The notes beneath the pieces were generated by a model that was given only the letters and a program-made list of their open reading frames with translations, was not told the origin of the DNA and did not search any database. Of a stretch of 64,000 bases of DNA, positions 1 through 12,480 are shown piece after piece (positions within the stretch are counted from its first letter, which is position 1; the number at the start of each line of letters is the position of its first letter). This DNA is from Acanthococcus lagerstroemiae. Its lineage: Eukaryota > Arthropoda > Insecta > Hemiptera > Eriococcidae. A program made the translations under genes and the position numbers. Where the stretch lies: NCBI GenBank assembly GCA_031841125.1, contig CM063114.1, forward strand, positions 26,419,266 through 26,483,265. The letters are read 5' to 3'.

Positions 1-1950
1 GTGAACATTGTTTGTACCGATGTCTTTGCATCCTGTAAACCTATGAGCGTGTAATATTATGTAAATGGTGGACAGGCTGAGAATAATAATAATATAATAC
101 TATGCGTATGTGCGTGTATGTAACTCCGGGGGAGATAGGCCAGGGGGTATAATATGAAATACTTTAATACTTCCGAGTGCGGTGTAGAGGAGGAACCGAC
201 CTAACGCTAATGAGGACAAGTCCTGAAGAAATGACACCAAGAGTACGGAGACTATATAGTATATTAAAATAATTCTACAAGAGACTGCCTTAATCTAGGA
301 TAGTCAGGTGGTCACATGCGACGTAGGTGGACTCTGGCTTCATATGGCGGTCACTATTTACCTGTAATTCAGAAGAAGAAGACACGGCTGAGTATTTAGG
401 TCCCTAACTAACTCATGTACCACTAACATAATTTAAGAGTGAGGCTGGACGAATCCAGGATTGCCTGTCCCCGATCCAGCTTACCGCCAGACCAACGGTG
501 GGGAATCATTTGATGTTTTTCGGGTCGGCTAGGAGTAGTGTTGGTGTTTTATCTGTTGATCAATTGCTCTTCAGAAATTAGAAATCGGATAAAATCTTTG
601 ACCAGATGATCGAAGTGCGAATGTTGCGGAGCCTGCAGCTTCGCAGTCTGAAGCCTTTTGAACTTACCATGTGCTGTTAGAGTGTGTTTAGTGTCACCTC
701 AATTACCTTACATCATCTATCAGCTCCTATATTCCGGAACAAAAGACCTTAAAACATGATTACCAATAGGTCTTTTTTTCCTGATATCTTTTCCAACTAC
801 CGCCAATAAGAGATACGCTAGTTTCTAATTTTTCAGTCGAGAGCCGACTCTCTTCCAGCAGCTAGCTGCTTGTTTAAAATCCCTGTGGGTGAACACTGGC
901 TGAACTTTGACAACTGAGAAAAGTGAAAGTAAAAGGTTGACATTTATTATTAATCGCGATTTCGAAGTGTAGTACAGGGGGGGGGTGCAAGGTTTAAAAA
1001 AAGTAGACCAACATTTGGCACTTTACTATATTTTTTCACGCTGACTGTGGGCCTCAATGAACAAAATGCGCAAAAATGTGCACTTTTTACGTCATTAACC
1101 TTGAAAATGAACTTCTTGCAAAACTTCTGATAGGAACACTATAGACCCGAGTATGCTAAGCCGCAATTTTTTCCTTACTTTTTCCGTCGGTTAGCGATCG
1201 CGTCACAGGCGATGGTAGAGGCTGTCCGCGACAAGGTCTGCGGTTGCACGGTGGATGAAAATATGAAAATCGCGTTTTTAGTGTTCTACTTTTGATAGGT
1301 ACACGGTCGCCACCCTAATGAGGACGATCTTCATGTCCGAATCGAGTTTTTTGATCGTACCCGAGTTCTAGGAATTTTCAAAGCAAAATCGCAGCTCTTT
1401 GTTCAGAAAATTTTGTCAGGGTAGTCACATTCTAGAAAACAAGGAAGAGTGAGGAAATTTTGTCAGTCTGGAAAAGTCAGAGGAAATGGCTGGCTGACTG
1501 GATGGCTGTCTGGCTGACTCTTGACTAACTCTTGACTGACTCTGGCTGACTCTGGCTTCCGACTTGCAACGCTCCTTGTATCAGCCTGAGAGCATTACGT
1601 TCCTTATATTAGCCTTCGAGTATTACGCTCCGCCAGTGCATCAGTTTGCAGACGCGTCTGCAACCACGGCAGAGCATTTTCATGTCTTTCCGCTTCTCGG
1701 ATTCCGCCCACATCAGAATGTCGACGGTCGCTTCGCTTTTTATTTTTTTGGCGGTACGGTCGTTGCTGGTCGACATTCTCCACTCTGGGATACAGATCCC
1801 AGTTGATGACTGGCAGGCCACGACGAAGTAGCCACAGGACTGACCGCTCATGCATCGCGAGGTCTATCGGGGCAAAGTCCTCGTCTGGAAAAGCAAGAAC
1901 TGAATTCCGAAGTCCTTCTTCCCTTCCAGGGACGTACCGAAGATTTCTTT
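1..1950. other. No gene recognised
   Basis: AT-rich sequence with short frames open on both strands at 1564-1855 that match nothing I recognise. A run of CTGACT-like units lies at about 1478-1556. Confidence 0.5.
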
Positions 1951-2250
1951 CTGGGGGGGGGGGGGGGGTAAAATTGTGAAAGTCCCAACTGACTCAACTA
2001 AGAATTCTCAAGTATCAAAAAAATAAAAAGTTTTGACCTGTTGGATTTTTCCCACTGACTCAACTCAAAATTCCCACATATCAAGACAAAAGAAGAAAAT
2101 CCTTTTGCCTTGCCTTGTTGGGGTTTCCCAACTTCTCAACTCAATTCCTAAGTATCAAAAAAAAAAAAAAAAAATAGAGCACCTTTTAACTTTTTTAACT
2201 TGTTAGATTTTCCCAACTTGCCTGACTGAAGGTAAATTTTCGCAACTGTT
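1950..2250 (-). repeat. Inverted fragment of the 7.8-9.4 kb minisatellite element
   Basis: A long G run followed by GTGAAAGTCCCAACTGACTC and then AAGAATTCTCAAGTATC units. This is the reverse complement of the end of the array near 9300-9440, including its poly-C tract and the nearby GGGACGTA. It holds about three units, so it is a second, opposite-strand copy of one dispersed repeat. Confidence 0.7.
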
Positions 2251-2924
2251 AAGTGAAAAATTCCAACAGGGTGGGGAGCGAGAGTTGCCCCCCCTATCGG
2301 TACGTCTATGTTCCCTTCATTGCGAGGTTGCTTGAAAATGAAATATGACTTAAAGTTGATGAAATTGATCTGCTTGGATATTCTGGGAAGGGGGGGGGGG
2401 GTTGGAACAGAGGTTTCTCTAGGTTCCGATACCCTTTAGGCGTTGATGTCAGCTATTAGCTACTTATATCTAATTTTTAACCAGAGCACAATTTTGGTTT
2501 CTAAAGCTCAAATTTCACACGAAAAATAATTAATCTAAGGAAATCTTAGGTTATGGAGGTAGTACATTTGAGGTTTTACTTTTATTGTTGTTTTTAGATT
2601 GGGGTTTGCTACAGTGACGTCCGAAGTGTGAGGAGGGGAGGGGGGATACAAAAATTAGAAATTTAAGTCGACGAAAAATTCTTTCAAAACCAGAGGTAAC
2701 TCGTGAAATATCTCGTAAAGCCCTAAAGATCTTGCCTGCCTATTTCCAAAAAAATGAAGACCGATTTTTTACTGTTCACTGCATAATTTTTCAAATTTAC
2801 CCTCCCATTTTTCGGGGGGGGGGGGTAGTGCAAAAATGATATTCTGTACCCATCCCAAATTTTTAGGAGGTGCCCTCTGTCCAAGTACTCCCTGTTCCGA
2901 TGCCCCTGGTTTGTTATTCTGTGG
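2250..2924. other. No gene recognised
   Basis: AT-rich with several long G runs (about 2391, 2637 and 2815). No supported feature. Confidence 0.4.
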
Positions 2925-3490
2925 TCGATTTTATCTTAAACTTAGAAAAGTTTGGCTAATTTGAGTGACATTTCGGACCCAAGCCTTCTTTTTTTGGGAG
3001 GGGGGGGGGGTTTCAAATTACCATTGTGTGTCACATTTTGGATCCGAGCCTTTTTTCCTGCTTCATGTTTTTAGCAAGTAAAACATTTGGACGAAATTTG
3101 AGACCCAACATTTTCTCTTTCTTTATTCTTCATCGTTTAGCTCGGCTAATTTGAGAAAAATTTCAGACCCACGACTTTTCTTTCTTCTGTTCAGCAAGTC
3201 AAAAATTTGGGTAAAATTTCAGGCTCAAGATTTTTTTTCTCATTTTTCTTTGTTTGGCTGATTTGGACGATAATTTAGTCTTGAGACTTTTTTTGGTTTT
3301 GGCTTTTTAAGTGTCAAATCAAGATTTGAGCAAAAAGTTGAACTCGAAACTTTTTTTATTCAAATTATTAGCAAGTCAGAATTCGGACGAAATTGTAGGC
3401 CCATAACTTTTTTCATCTGTTGGCTTGGCTAATTTGGGCAAAATTTTAGACTTTTTTTCTGGGAAGTCAAAATTTGAATGAATCTAAGTG
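2925..3490. repeat. Degenerate minisatellite
   Basis: Units resembling GCAAGTCAAAAATTTGGGC, followed by AAAATTT, then CAGACCCA or similar, a T-rich spacer and TTTGGCTAATTTG, recur at uneven spacing of roughly 65-130 bases. They are heavily diverged. Confidence 0.5.
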
Positions 3491-6190
3491 CAATCGCCAT
3501 TTTGTGATCCATACAGTTTACCCCCTCCTCCTCTAAAAATTCCCTATATTCTACGCTACTATCAAGCGAGATAAGTTAATGTTCTCTCTGAATTTCTTGG
3601 ATAGATCCACGTTGGTCCATTAAAAAGCATTGGAAAATACTGAAATCGGGTGATATTTTGTTTTTGTAGTAAAGTTTTCATTTAAGATTGGGTGCTCAAA
3701 TTTTGGAAACGAGACACAAAATTATAAAATGTTTTCGAAACCAGTGACCTAAGAAAGCTGCGAATTTAGATTTTTATCATTTTTTCAACGAGTTGAATCA
3801 TTGTAATTCAATCCGCTGTCTAGCAGTGAAATCTAAATTTTGAGGGCCCAAATCGAAGACTCATTAAAAACTGTAATCCAATAGTGACAGAAAAATGTCC
3901 TCACCATCTGTAGTCTCTCTTAGACCAGTAGTGCGGCAAAGGAGGGAGGAATTTCAAGTGTTCTTTCCATGAAGTGGTGTTGTCCTTGGTGTAAGCTCTC
4001 CAACGTTATACATAAAATGTACCTTTTCGTTTCAAATTCTAAAGATATTTCAAGGGAGCAAAATTGAGTTGCACCGTTAGCTGATTTTGAAATTGTTACA
4101 AATTTTTTTCATTTTCTTAAAATCTATCTTACGATCTGCCAACATTCGATTGGTTGGTTGAAACTTACAAATTATGATTTATTTTTGAAATGTGATCTTT
4201 CACGTAGCCTGAAAAATGATACCCTTCTCTCAAGATAACAAAGTCAAAATTACCACCGTGAGGAAATTGAGTCAGCTTGTTGCTTCCTCGCCAGAAAAAT
4301 GTGTCTTCACTAAGGTTCTCGTTGAAGATTGAACCAGACACCCTCAAACGTAGCTCGAGTGGGATAGCACTCATACGTGACAACATGTATTTTGATGTCA
4401 CGTAATCTTCGCAAAGTCCGCGAAGTCCTCCCACTCGATAAACTTTTCTAAACGATCTCTTGCCTCTCGTATCTTGTGCCTTCCATCGCCGTGTTTTTCA
4501 TAACCTTAAAATGCCTTGAAACCCGAGATATGCAATTTGTTAACGACACTCGTACGTGAGGTAGTCGACGGCACATCCGAAGGAGGATCGATCGTGCACG
4601 ATCGTGCCAGTTCTGTCATCTTTCGTTTCTTTTTTTTTCTTTCTCACATCAAGTCGGCTGGATCAGTGGGGTGCTCGCTGTCTCCACCGTCCACCGAGTG
4701 CTGAAATTATGACGAATTTATGCCCGTCGTTCTCGTACAGGCGAAAACAACTCAAACACAGAGAACCTTTTACGTTGCAGTGTTTTAAATTAATCCCCAA
4801 AGCCTTTTAAATTATTATAGGGGGTGTTTTTCGCACAGGGATCCTCTTTTATTTCATTTTCAGCGTCGGTTAAAATTTGCATTTTTAAAAATTACTTTCT
4901 CTTTCTTCTAATTTTGGTTACTACTTTATTCAAGCTTTTCTTTCTTTTTTTTTCTTCCGTTTTTTCTCTCGCTTTTCTTTAATTAACGTTGCGTAAAAGA
5001 ATATTCTTTTATAATTTATACGGGCTGTCGGATCTGCTCCGATGTCGTGTCGATGATGCTTTCGTTTTTTTTCCCTAATTTTTTTTTTTGGAAGTACGCT
5101 TAAAATCATTTTCGCGTATTTAAATGGCGATCTGGGAATTACGGTCCGGTAGTCGTGGCCAAGGGCTGGCAAACGAATGAGCGAATTCGAATCCACTGGA
5201 GTTGAGCGAGTATTTTTGAGAATGACGATGAAGCCCGTCACTAGTGAACAGTCAGCCATTTGGAAGTAAAAATCCCGGTGGAAAAGCGCGGAAAAGACCC
5301 ATTTTTGCTCCCGGTTTTAGGACTCAAATGATCTGCGAAAACCTTGAAAATTTTGGGACCTTTCAGCTGGGGCATTCCTCGGTCTTCTTCGTCCAGTGCG
5401 GTTCGCTTTGCTAGGTGCTGTACTCCAGTCGCAAGCCCGGACGCGCAGCCACGATTTGTACTCCATAAGTTCGGCTATAAATATTCCAGCCGTCTGGGGG
5501 GGCTAATGAGGAACAATCGTTTAACCCAGTTATCATTACTCGTCGACGCATACTGTTAAAACGTTATAATGAATTCGAATACTTTCAGCCCATTAAACTT
5601 GACCTTCGCCCACCAATCATTTTCATTTTACTGTGTTGTTGGTCGTCACAGGTGGATGGCGGATGGCTGTTATAAATACACGAGAGTCATTTACTCGTAT
5701 TGGCCAATTAACATCGTATAAATGCTTTTTGTCTTCCACGCGTTCAAAGGAGAGTGTGAACGCGGTCGTTATGCGGCAATATTAACAAAATGGCTGCTGT
5801 AAACGTTCATCATCTCTGTGTATGATTTCCTTGTAATTCTCCCTGATTCTGTCGGTGTGTCCGCCAGCATGAGCATCCATTGGTGGAGCTATTTTGGAAA
5901 TTGGTACTTTGCTAAACGCTCGTACTCTGCCAGGACTCTGCAGCATCGTTCAAGACTCTGAGTGATTGATAAGGCCCTTTGAGACATGTCCAGCTTCTTC
6001 CGAATCCGTGTAACTCGGCCAGACTTGTTGAAGATTTTTCAAAATTACATTAGCCTCTTTGAAAAACTTGCTTCAAATTCTTTTGGACTCGATCAGGACT
6101 CAAAAAGACTTCATAAAATTTGATAAAAATGCTGCGGGACTCTTCTAGACTACTTCGGAATCCTGCGAGATGTTTTTAGCTTTTTCCAAG
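3491..6190. other. No gene recognised
   Basis: An 89-codon minus-strand frame at 4165-4434 has no recognisable domain. From about 4400 to 5900 the sequence looks less repetitive and has more CpG than its surroundings, so it could hold regulatory DNA, but nothing specific is supported. Confidence 0.4.
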
Positions 6191-6509
6191 CAGGGATGCC
6201 GAAGCCGAACGATACAGCTTCCGCTTCCGTCGTCTAGCCTTCAGTTCTCACCTGTCTTCTTGCTTCTATGTAGCTTCCAGCCTTATTCTCACCATTTCGC
6301 TTTCACTAACCTTTTTTCTCTCTCTTATTCTTCTATTTTTTTTAGGTAGAAAAACATAAAAAACAATTTTCATAAAATTGTAAGAAGCCGATTGGAACCT
6401 GAAAAACTTTTAGCTTCCAACTTCTGGCTTCTCAAAATTATCCTAAAACTGCAAAAACTTCCGGCTTCTGACTTCCAGCTACCGGCTTCTCCGCATCCGT
6501 GCTTCCAAG
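6183..6509. mobile_element. hAT-like MITE with 8-bp target-site duplication
   Basis: The element 6191-6501 starts CAGGGATGCCGAAGCCG and ends with the inverted counterpart CTTCTCCGCATCCGTG. The flanks are TTTCCAAG (6183-6190) and CTTCCAAG (6502-6509), matching at 7 of 8 positions as expected for a hAT 8-bp duplication. It has no transposase and is about 311 bp. A related copy lies near 32130-32317. Confidence 0.75.
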
Positions 6510-6651
6510 GCCGCATAAAACTGTTCAAGACTTCTCCGGTGGCGCTTACCCTGGTATGTGTTGTGTCGAAAACTTTTGGCTGCGTGAGTAGATGAGTTGT
6601 TTGCAATGTCCAGGAAGAATTACAAAAAAATTCCAAAAGCCAAAAAATGTC

Positions 6652-7326
6652 AGACTTTTGGCGGGGGTAATGAATGGAGGGTGGTGGGCAAGTCCCTCCG
6701 GAAGGTTTCTTGGGTAATTTTTAAAGCAGGGGAGGCGCTGCTGAAAGTGAAGAGAAATTTTCAAAAATCAGCGAACTTGCGTCGCCGACAACTTACATAT
6801 TTCTATTCAGTTTTCGCAGCTGAATTCGAATTCGTTATCCGAATTTGGCGGCGACGGTTCGTTGCCGAGATACACCCGAAAAATTTGAGGGTAAAATTGA
6901 TCAAGGAATGTGTTTAAGGCTAATTTGAATTTATTTCGCAGAATTGAGTTCTACATTGTTTTTTTCTTCCGAGCGAAACATTTTTCGGTGTCTCCTCAGT
7001 TGCTTGGAACAAATTCAAATCCAATGTTGAACCAGAGTAATTTTTTGACCTATTTTACCCCTATTTTACCCATTTTTGGACGTACTTTGGCACCAGAGCG
7101 TTGTCGCCAAATTCGGATAACGAATTCAACGGTCAGAACTGAGTAGGAATGAATTTGGTCAAAGATTCAAGTTTCTTGATTGTGAAAATTTGAAAATTTC
7201 ATTATACAAAAAATCACAGAATTTGAAAATTTTAGACTTCTAGGGGAGGGGGCGGTAATGAATATAGGGTGGGCAAGTCTCCCCAAAAGATTTTCGCTGG
7301 TTATTTTTCAAAACAGAGGAGGCGCC
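6652..7326. repeat. Direct repeat pair around an inverted repeat
   Basis: 6652-6740 and 7234-7326 are diverged direct copies sharing GGTAATGAAT, AGGGTGG, TGGGCAAGTC and GGAGGCGC. Between them, 6828-6850 and 7105-7127 form an exact inverted repeat with core GAATTCGTTATCCGAATTTG. It may be a fold-back element bounded by a duplicated segment. Confidence 0.6.
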
Positions 7327-7629
7327 AATCAAGTATAATCAGGAGACGATTCCATAGGATTTTATTATTTGAATTAAAATTAGAAGCTATTAAATGATTC
7401 TTAATTGGATAGAAATATAAGGAGCCATTATTGCTGTAGGTAATCACAAATTTCAAGAAAATAGAGATATTTTCAATAAAGTTAAAAAAACAACAACAAC
7501 AATAACAGCAACAACAAATAAAATGAAACAGGAAGTCAATGAGTTTGATCATAATATGAATTTGTGGACTTGAAAAGGAAATTAAATAATACATAATTGT
7601 GAACAACTAACTAAAGTATTCGAAGAAAG

Positions 7630-7775
7630 TTGGCAACACCTTCAAATTGCAAAGTTGCAGACTGCAGTTGCACAGCTCTATCACTCTTATCAACGACAGG
7701 AAGGTACTCTGCCAGCAATTTCATTCCAAGCAATTCATGTGGCATCTTAGGAAATTGTAATTATTGTGTTTTTTT
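7630..7775 (+). repeat. Dispersed repeat shared with 32931-33010
   Basis: Contains ACACCTTCAAATTGCAAAGT followed by GCAGACTGCAGTTGC and TATCAAC. Close counterparts lie right after the composite MITE at 32931, and a weaker one near 55605. The family is unidentified. Confidence 0.5.
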
Positions 7776-7799
7776 TTTGTTTTTTTTTTTTTTTTTTTT

Positions 7800-9410
7800 G
7801 TTTGATACTTGGGAATTTTGAGTTGAGAAGTAGGGAAAATACAACAAGTCAAAAGTGATTTTTTGCTTTGATATTTGCGGATTTTGAGTTGAGAAGTTGG
7901 AAAAACCCAACAAGTCGCAAGTTTGTTTTTTCGTCTTTCTTTGATACTTAGGAATTTTCAGTTGAGAAAATACAACAAGTCATCAAAAGTTTTTGTTTTT
8001 TTTTTGCTTTGATACTTGGGTTCTTTGAGTACAGAAGTTAAGAAAATCCAACAAGTCAAAAGCTTTTTTTTTATTTTGTTTTGATACTTGGGAATTTTGA
8101 GTTGAGAAGTTGGGAAATCCGAAATCAAAAGCTTTTTCTTTTCTCTTTTTTCCCCTTTTTTTGAAACATAGAAATTTTGAGTTGAGAAGTTGGAAAAATT
8201 CGAAAAGTCGAATTTTTTTTTGCTAGATACTTGGGAATTTGGAGTTGAGAAGTTTGGAAAATCCAACTAGTAAAAAGATTTCTTGGTTTAATACTTGGGA
8301 ATTTTGAGTTGAGAATTGGAGAAAATCCAAAGTTGAAAGCTTTTTCTTTTTCTCTTTTTTTTTCTCTTTTGTTTTAAAGCTTGGAAATTTTGAGTTGAGA
8401 AGTTGGAAAAATCCGAAAAGTCGATTTTTTTGGCTAGATATTAGGGAATTTGGAGTTGAGAAGTTAGGAAAATCGAACAAGTAAAAAGTGATTTTTGGTT
8501 TTGATACTTGCGGATTTGGAGTTGAGAAGTTGAAAACATCCAACAAGTCAAAAAGATTTTTTTTTCTTTTTTTTCTTTCTTTGATACTTGAGAATTTCAA
8601 GCTAAAAAAATCAAACAAGTCAAAAGTTTTTTTTTTTTGTTGTTGTTGTTTTTTTTTGATACTTGGGATTTTTGAGTTGAGAAGTTAGGAAAATCCAACA
8701 CATCAAAAGCTTTTTTTTTCTTTTTACTTTGATACTGAAGAATTTTGAATTGAGTAGTTTGAAAAATCCAATAACTGGGAATTTGAGTTGAGAAGTTGAG
8801 AAAATCCAATAATAATTGGGATTTTTGAATTGAGAAGTTGAGAAAATCCAACACACCAAAAGCTTTTTTTTTCTTTTTGCCTTGATACTGAAGAATTTTG
8901 AGTTGATAAGTTGGGAAAGTCCAATAATTGGGAATTTAGAGTTGAGAAGTTGAGAAAATCCAACAAGTCGAAAAGATTTTGTCTTTTCGTTTTTTCTTTC
9001 TTTGATACTTGGGAATTTCAAGTTGAGAAAATAAAACGAGTCAAAAGTTTTTTTTTGTTTTTTTTTCGCTTTGATACTTAGGAATTTTGAGTTGAGAAGT
9101 TGGAAAAATCCAATAAGCCAAAAGCTTTTTCTTCCTTTTTTTTGTTTCTTTTTTGCTTTGATATTTGAGAATCTTGAGTTGAAGAGTTCGGAAAATCCAA
9201 TAATTGGGAATTTTGAGTTGAGAGGTTGATTGAGAAGTTGGAAAAATTCAACAAGTCAAAAGTTTTTATTTTTATGTTTTTGCTTTAATATTTGGTAATT
9301 TTGAGTTGAGAATTTAGGAAAACCCAACAAGTCAAACATTTTTCTTTTTGCTTTGATACTTGGAAATTTTGAGTCGAATCAGTTTGGACTTTCACACACT
9401 CCCCCCCCCC
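7800..9410 (+). repeat. Minisatellite array, GATACTTGGGAATTTTGAGT units
   Basis: About 18-20 units of GATACTTGGGAATTTTGAGT, GAGAAGTTGG, AAAATCCAACAAGTC and a T-rich spacer, roughly 60-100 bases each because the T spacer varies. Minus-strand frames of 80-130 codons across it read repeated Phe-Ser-Thr and Lys tracts and are by-products of the repeat. The array ends in a poly-C tract near 9402. Confidence 0.85.
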
Positions 9411-11272
9411 CCCCGAAAAACTATTCCATACGTCCCTGCATATCACCCCTCAGGCTCCCAACACGCTATTATTTTATGTTATGTTCGGAATGGTCAGGAG
9501 ATCTTGACTTACAAATCTACTACAGCGCCGACGTGACCTGGCTGAAATACGTATCCAGAGCCTGCAGACGCCGTGAGCTATTTTTCGTCTTGTCAAAGTA
9601 ATCAAAAATTAGTCCCACTCCAAACGTACGGATGCGTTTCTGAGAACGAGCCGAAAATTTCGTTCGATCTCCTTGTTAATTTGGCGTGTAAATCGAATTT
9701 TAAAAAAGAAATGCTCAAATTATCGGTTCGCATCTTCCGATGAAATAACCGCTGCCGCCGCGTTCGCTTCGAAATATCGGCATTCAAATAGCGCGGCCAT
9801 TTTAATCACAGGGCATCGGGAATAAGAATTTCAAAGATCAGGTACACCTTTTCTGGTCTCGTTTTCCGTGCACACTAATAAGATCAGCCGTGTGTGTTTG
9901 TATAAAGTGGTCAGGGGTCCGAAAGATGGGGCCGCCGCGATACCGACAGTGACGCGACAATGGCTTCTCTCGATTTCGAGGGACGGCTGATTTCGGCGCA
10001 CTGGAAAGCGTGTGCATTTATAGATTTTCTGCTCGTTGGTTGAAGGGTGCGCCCGTAGCAGTCGAATCTTAATTACAAAGGGACGAAGTTGGCTGCCAGG
10101 AGTACAACTGGCAGAAACCGCGGACAGGGTGCATGTGGAAGTCGGGTTCCCGGTCGGCTGCATGGTATGCATCGCAGATATGGGCATTCAATTCACGCCA
10201 GCGGCTTCTGTGTTTCGATTCAGTGAGTGAGATTCTGGATACGAATTCTCCAGGCGACGTGAAAACGTCAACGAAGTCGTGGATTCTGTAGCCCCAAGAC
10301 CCGAAGTCTGCTTTTGATGAAAATGTAGGTGCATTTCTGGAGTTTATTTCAAATCAGTCAATGTAATTCGAGTATTCAGTAAATTTTAGATTAATACATC
10401 CATCAGCGGATGAAGTTGAGCATTTGGTCCCCTGGGCCGGATACTGCGTGTGATTGTGCACCCATAAATTACAGGATATTGTTACTTAACTGACTGTACG
10501 AAGTTCACCGTTTGGTTTCAGTATTCGAAAATGAAACACGCGTGTGGGTATATTTTAGTTTACAGTATGTAGGTTTATGATAAAATCACCGCCAAAGATC
10601 ATAAGGCGAGCTGGTGGAGGCGCATGAAGGTATATATGTACCTGGGAACTGAGAACAAATCATATAATTTACCTCTATGGAAATGCGTTAGCCCAACATC
10701 GTCATCGAACACCCAAAAAATTTCTCGGTATTGTAGGAATGCAACGCTGAGCAACCAATACGAAGACGAGAAGAAAAAAACGTATCGGAACGAAAAGAAG
10801 AATAATAAATCCAACCCGGCAATGAGACTCGAATAATCTAGAAATGACAACATTTTCAGTTTTCTCGATAACTAATGTCAAAAGAATAATTGAGATGTCT
10901 AGAATTAGGGGGAGAAAAAGTTTCAGAATTATAAGCGCAAGTCGCCTTTTACAGGAGTGAAGTGGGAACGTTATGTCGTACATAATTTCAAATTGTCTTC
11001 TCTTTGGAGAGATATCGAGAGGCTGGCCCTCGATTCGTTGATCTCAGCCATGCATTACCTTCCTGTCGAGCAATCACGATTTACTTTCCCAACCTTACAG
11101 AAATGATCACTCTTGAGCTGTTACATTGCTACCTCGGTGTTGCGCTCTCCCGTATTTTTCGAGTCCTGCAATTTGATGCAAATGATTGCACCCGACTACG
11201 CAATAACCCTCAATTTGTTTTAGTGGCGTTGTGTAAACGCGACCTCGATTTTAACATGGTATAAAGAGCTCG
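9411..11272. other. No gene recognised; CpG-richer island near 9.8-10.3 kb
   Basis: About 9780-10330 looks less repetitive and richer in CpG, with open frames on both strands (10036-10230 plus, 9831-10187 minus) that encode nothing recognisable. It is a possible conserved noncoding element or unrecognised exon. Confidence 0.3.
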
Positions 11273-11275
11273 CAA

Positions 11276-11322
11276 GAGCGAGAGAGCAAGGGAGAGAGAG
11301 AGAGAAGAGAAAGAGAGGGAAA
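11276..11322. repeat. GA-rich microsatellite
   Basis: A run of GAGA units with interruptions (CGAGAGAGCAAGGGAGAGAG and following). In arthropod Hox loci GAGA stretches can bind GAGA-type factors, but nothing here shows function. Confidence 0.7.
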
Positions 11323-11724
11323 CTGAATTATAGATTAATGGCGGCTGGTGAAGAAACGCATCTCGACGAATGATAACACGTATTAAAAGACGTGCAGTCC
11401 GGGTTAAGTTTTTTTTTTTTTTTTTTTTAAAGTTTTCTTATCTCACACCGATCATCACCACACAGAACATCCGGGCCCAGACGAAGATCTTTTTAATAAC
11501 CGCCCATTTAATTGGTTAGAACGGTCGCAGCATCAGCGTTTAAAAAGCCATTGCCGTGTAACTAACAGTCAATTTGCGCTTATTAAATCATGATGATAAT
11601 TTTTTGAACGTATACATATGTGTGTTGTAGTCAGCTGTGTAGGGACCGTTGGACGTTCTTAGTGGTAGTACTTGATAAAGTCATTGGTTATAATCCAATC
11701 CGCTCATTTACCAGGCTGTCTGCC

Positions 11725-12480
11725 CTCAAATGTCGACACGCCAAATCTGGCACTTTTTTGACGCGATATTGTGGTCGAATTTGATACAGAATTAGATATA
11801 GAAGTCCAGTTACTGTTTTAATATCAACTTATGCATCAACTTCGATGTAGAATTCTATTCAGAAGTCGATGTTACTGTGGTAACTCGAATTTTATATCAG
11901 ATTGTGTATAAAATTTGAACTTTGAAACACAGTAATACAGAAATCGACTCCTTTGTCGATACTCGAAATCCGTCATTTCCCTGACACAATGTTGTGATCG
12001 AATCTGATACAGAATTCGATACAAAAGTCAAGTTACCATGTTGGCATTGATTTTAGGATAAAATTTTATATCGAAGTTGATGCACAATTCGATCCAAAAT
12101 TTCAGGTTGCACAACTTGACTTCTGTGTCGAGTTCTGTATCAAATTCGATTGCAGTGTCTAGTCAAAAGGTGACATGTTTGTCGTGGCGATATTCGTTTT
12201 GAGGGGACTACAAAGTCGTGTCAGAAAAGTAACGGAATTTCAGTGTCAATAAAAAAGTTGATGTTTGTATCAACTGTGAAGGGTGCTTGCACCCTACACA
12301 AACATCAGTCATATGATTGTAGTGTCTAGTCAAAAGGTGACATGTTTGGCGTGGCGATATTCGTTTTGAGGGGACTACAAAGTGGTGTTGGAATAGTAAT
12401 GGGATTTCAGTGTCGACGAAGAAGTCGATTTTTGTATCGACTGTGTTTCAAGGGTGCCTGCACCCTACATGAACACGAAT
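11725..12480. repeat. Copies of the GATACAGAATTCGATAC repeat family with hairpins
   Basis: Units such as TCTGATACAGAATTCGATAC, AAAAGTCAAGTTACC and ATATCGAAGTTGATGCAC match the 244-bp tandem family at 33.86-35.06 kb. A segment starting GTGTCTAGTCAAAAGGTGAC occurs twice (about 12153 and 12320). Each copy ends near the hairpin AGGGTGC-NN-GCACCCT. Confidence 0.7.

Noticed and set aside
4165..4434. 89-codon minus-strand frame
   Set aside because: No recognisable domain, no splice or promoter context, and its length is unremarkable in this composition.
7958..9021. Minus-strand frames of 80-133 codons rich in Phe, Ser and Lys
   Set aside because: They are translations of the minisatellite; the pattern repeats in several frames and spacer length varies by non-multiples of three.
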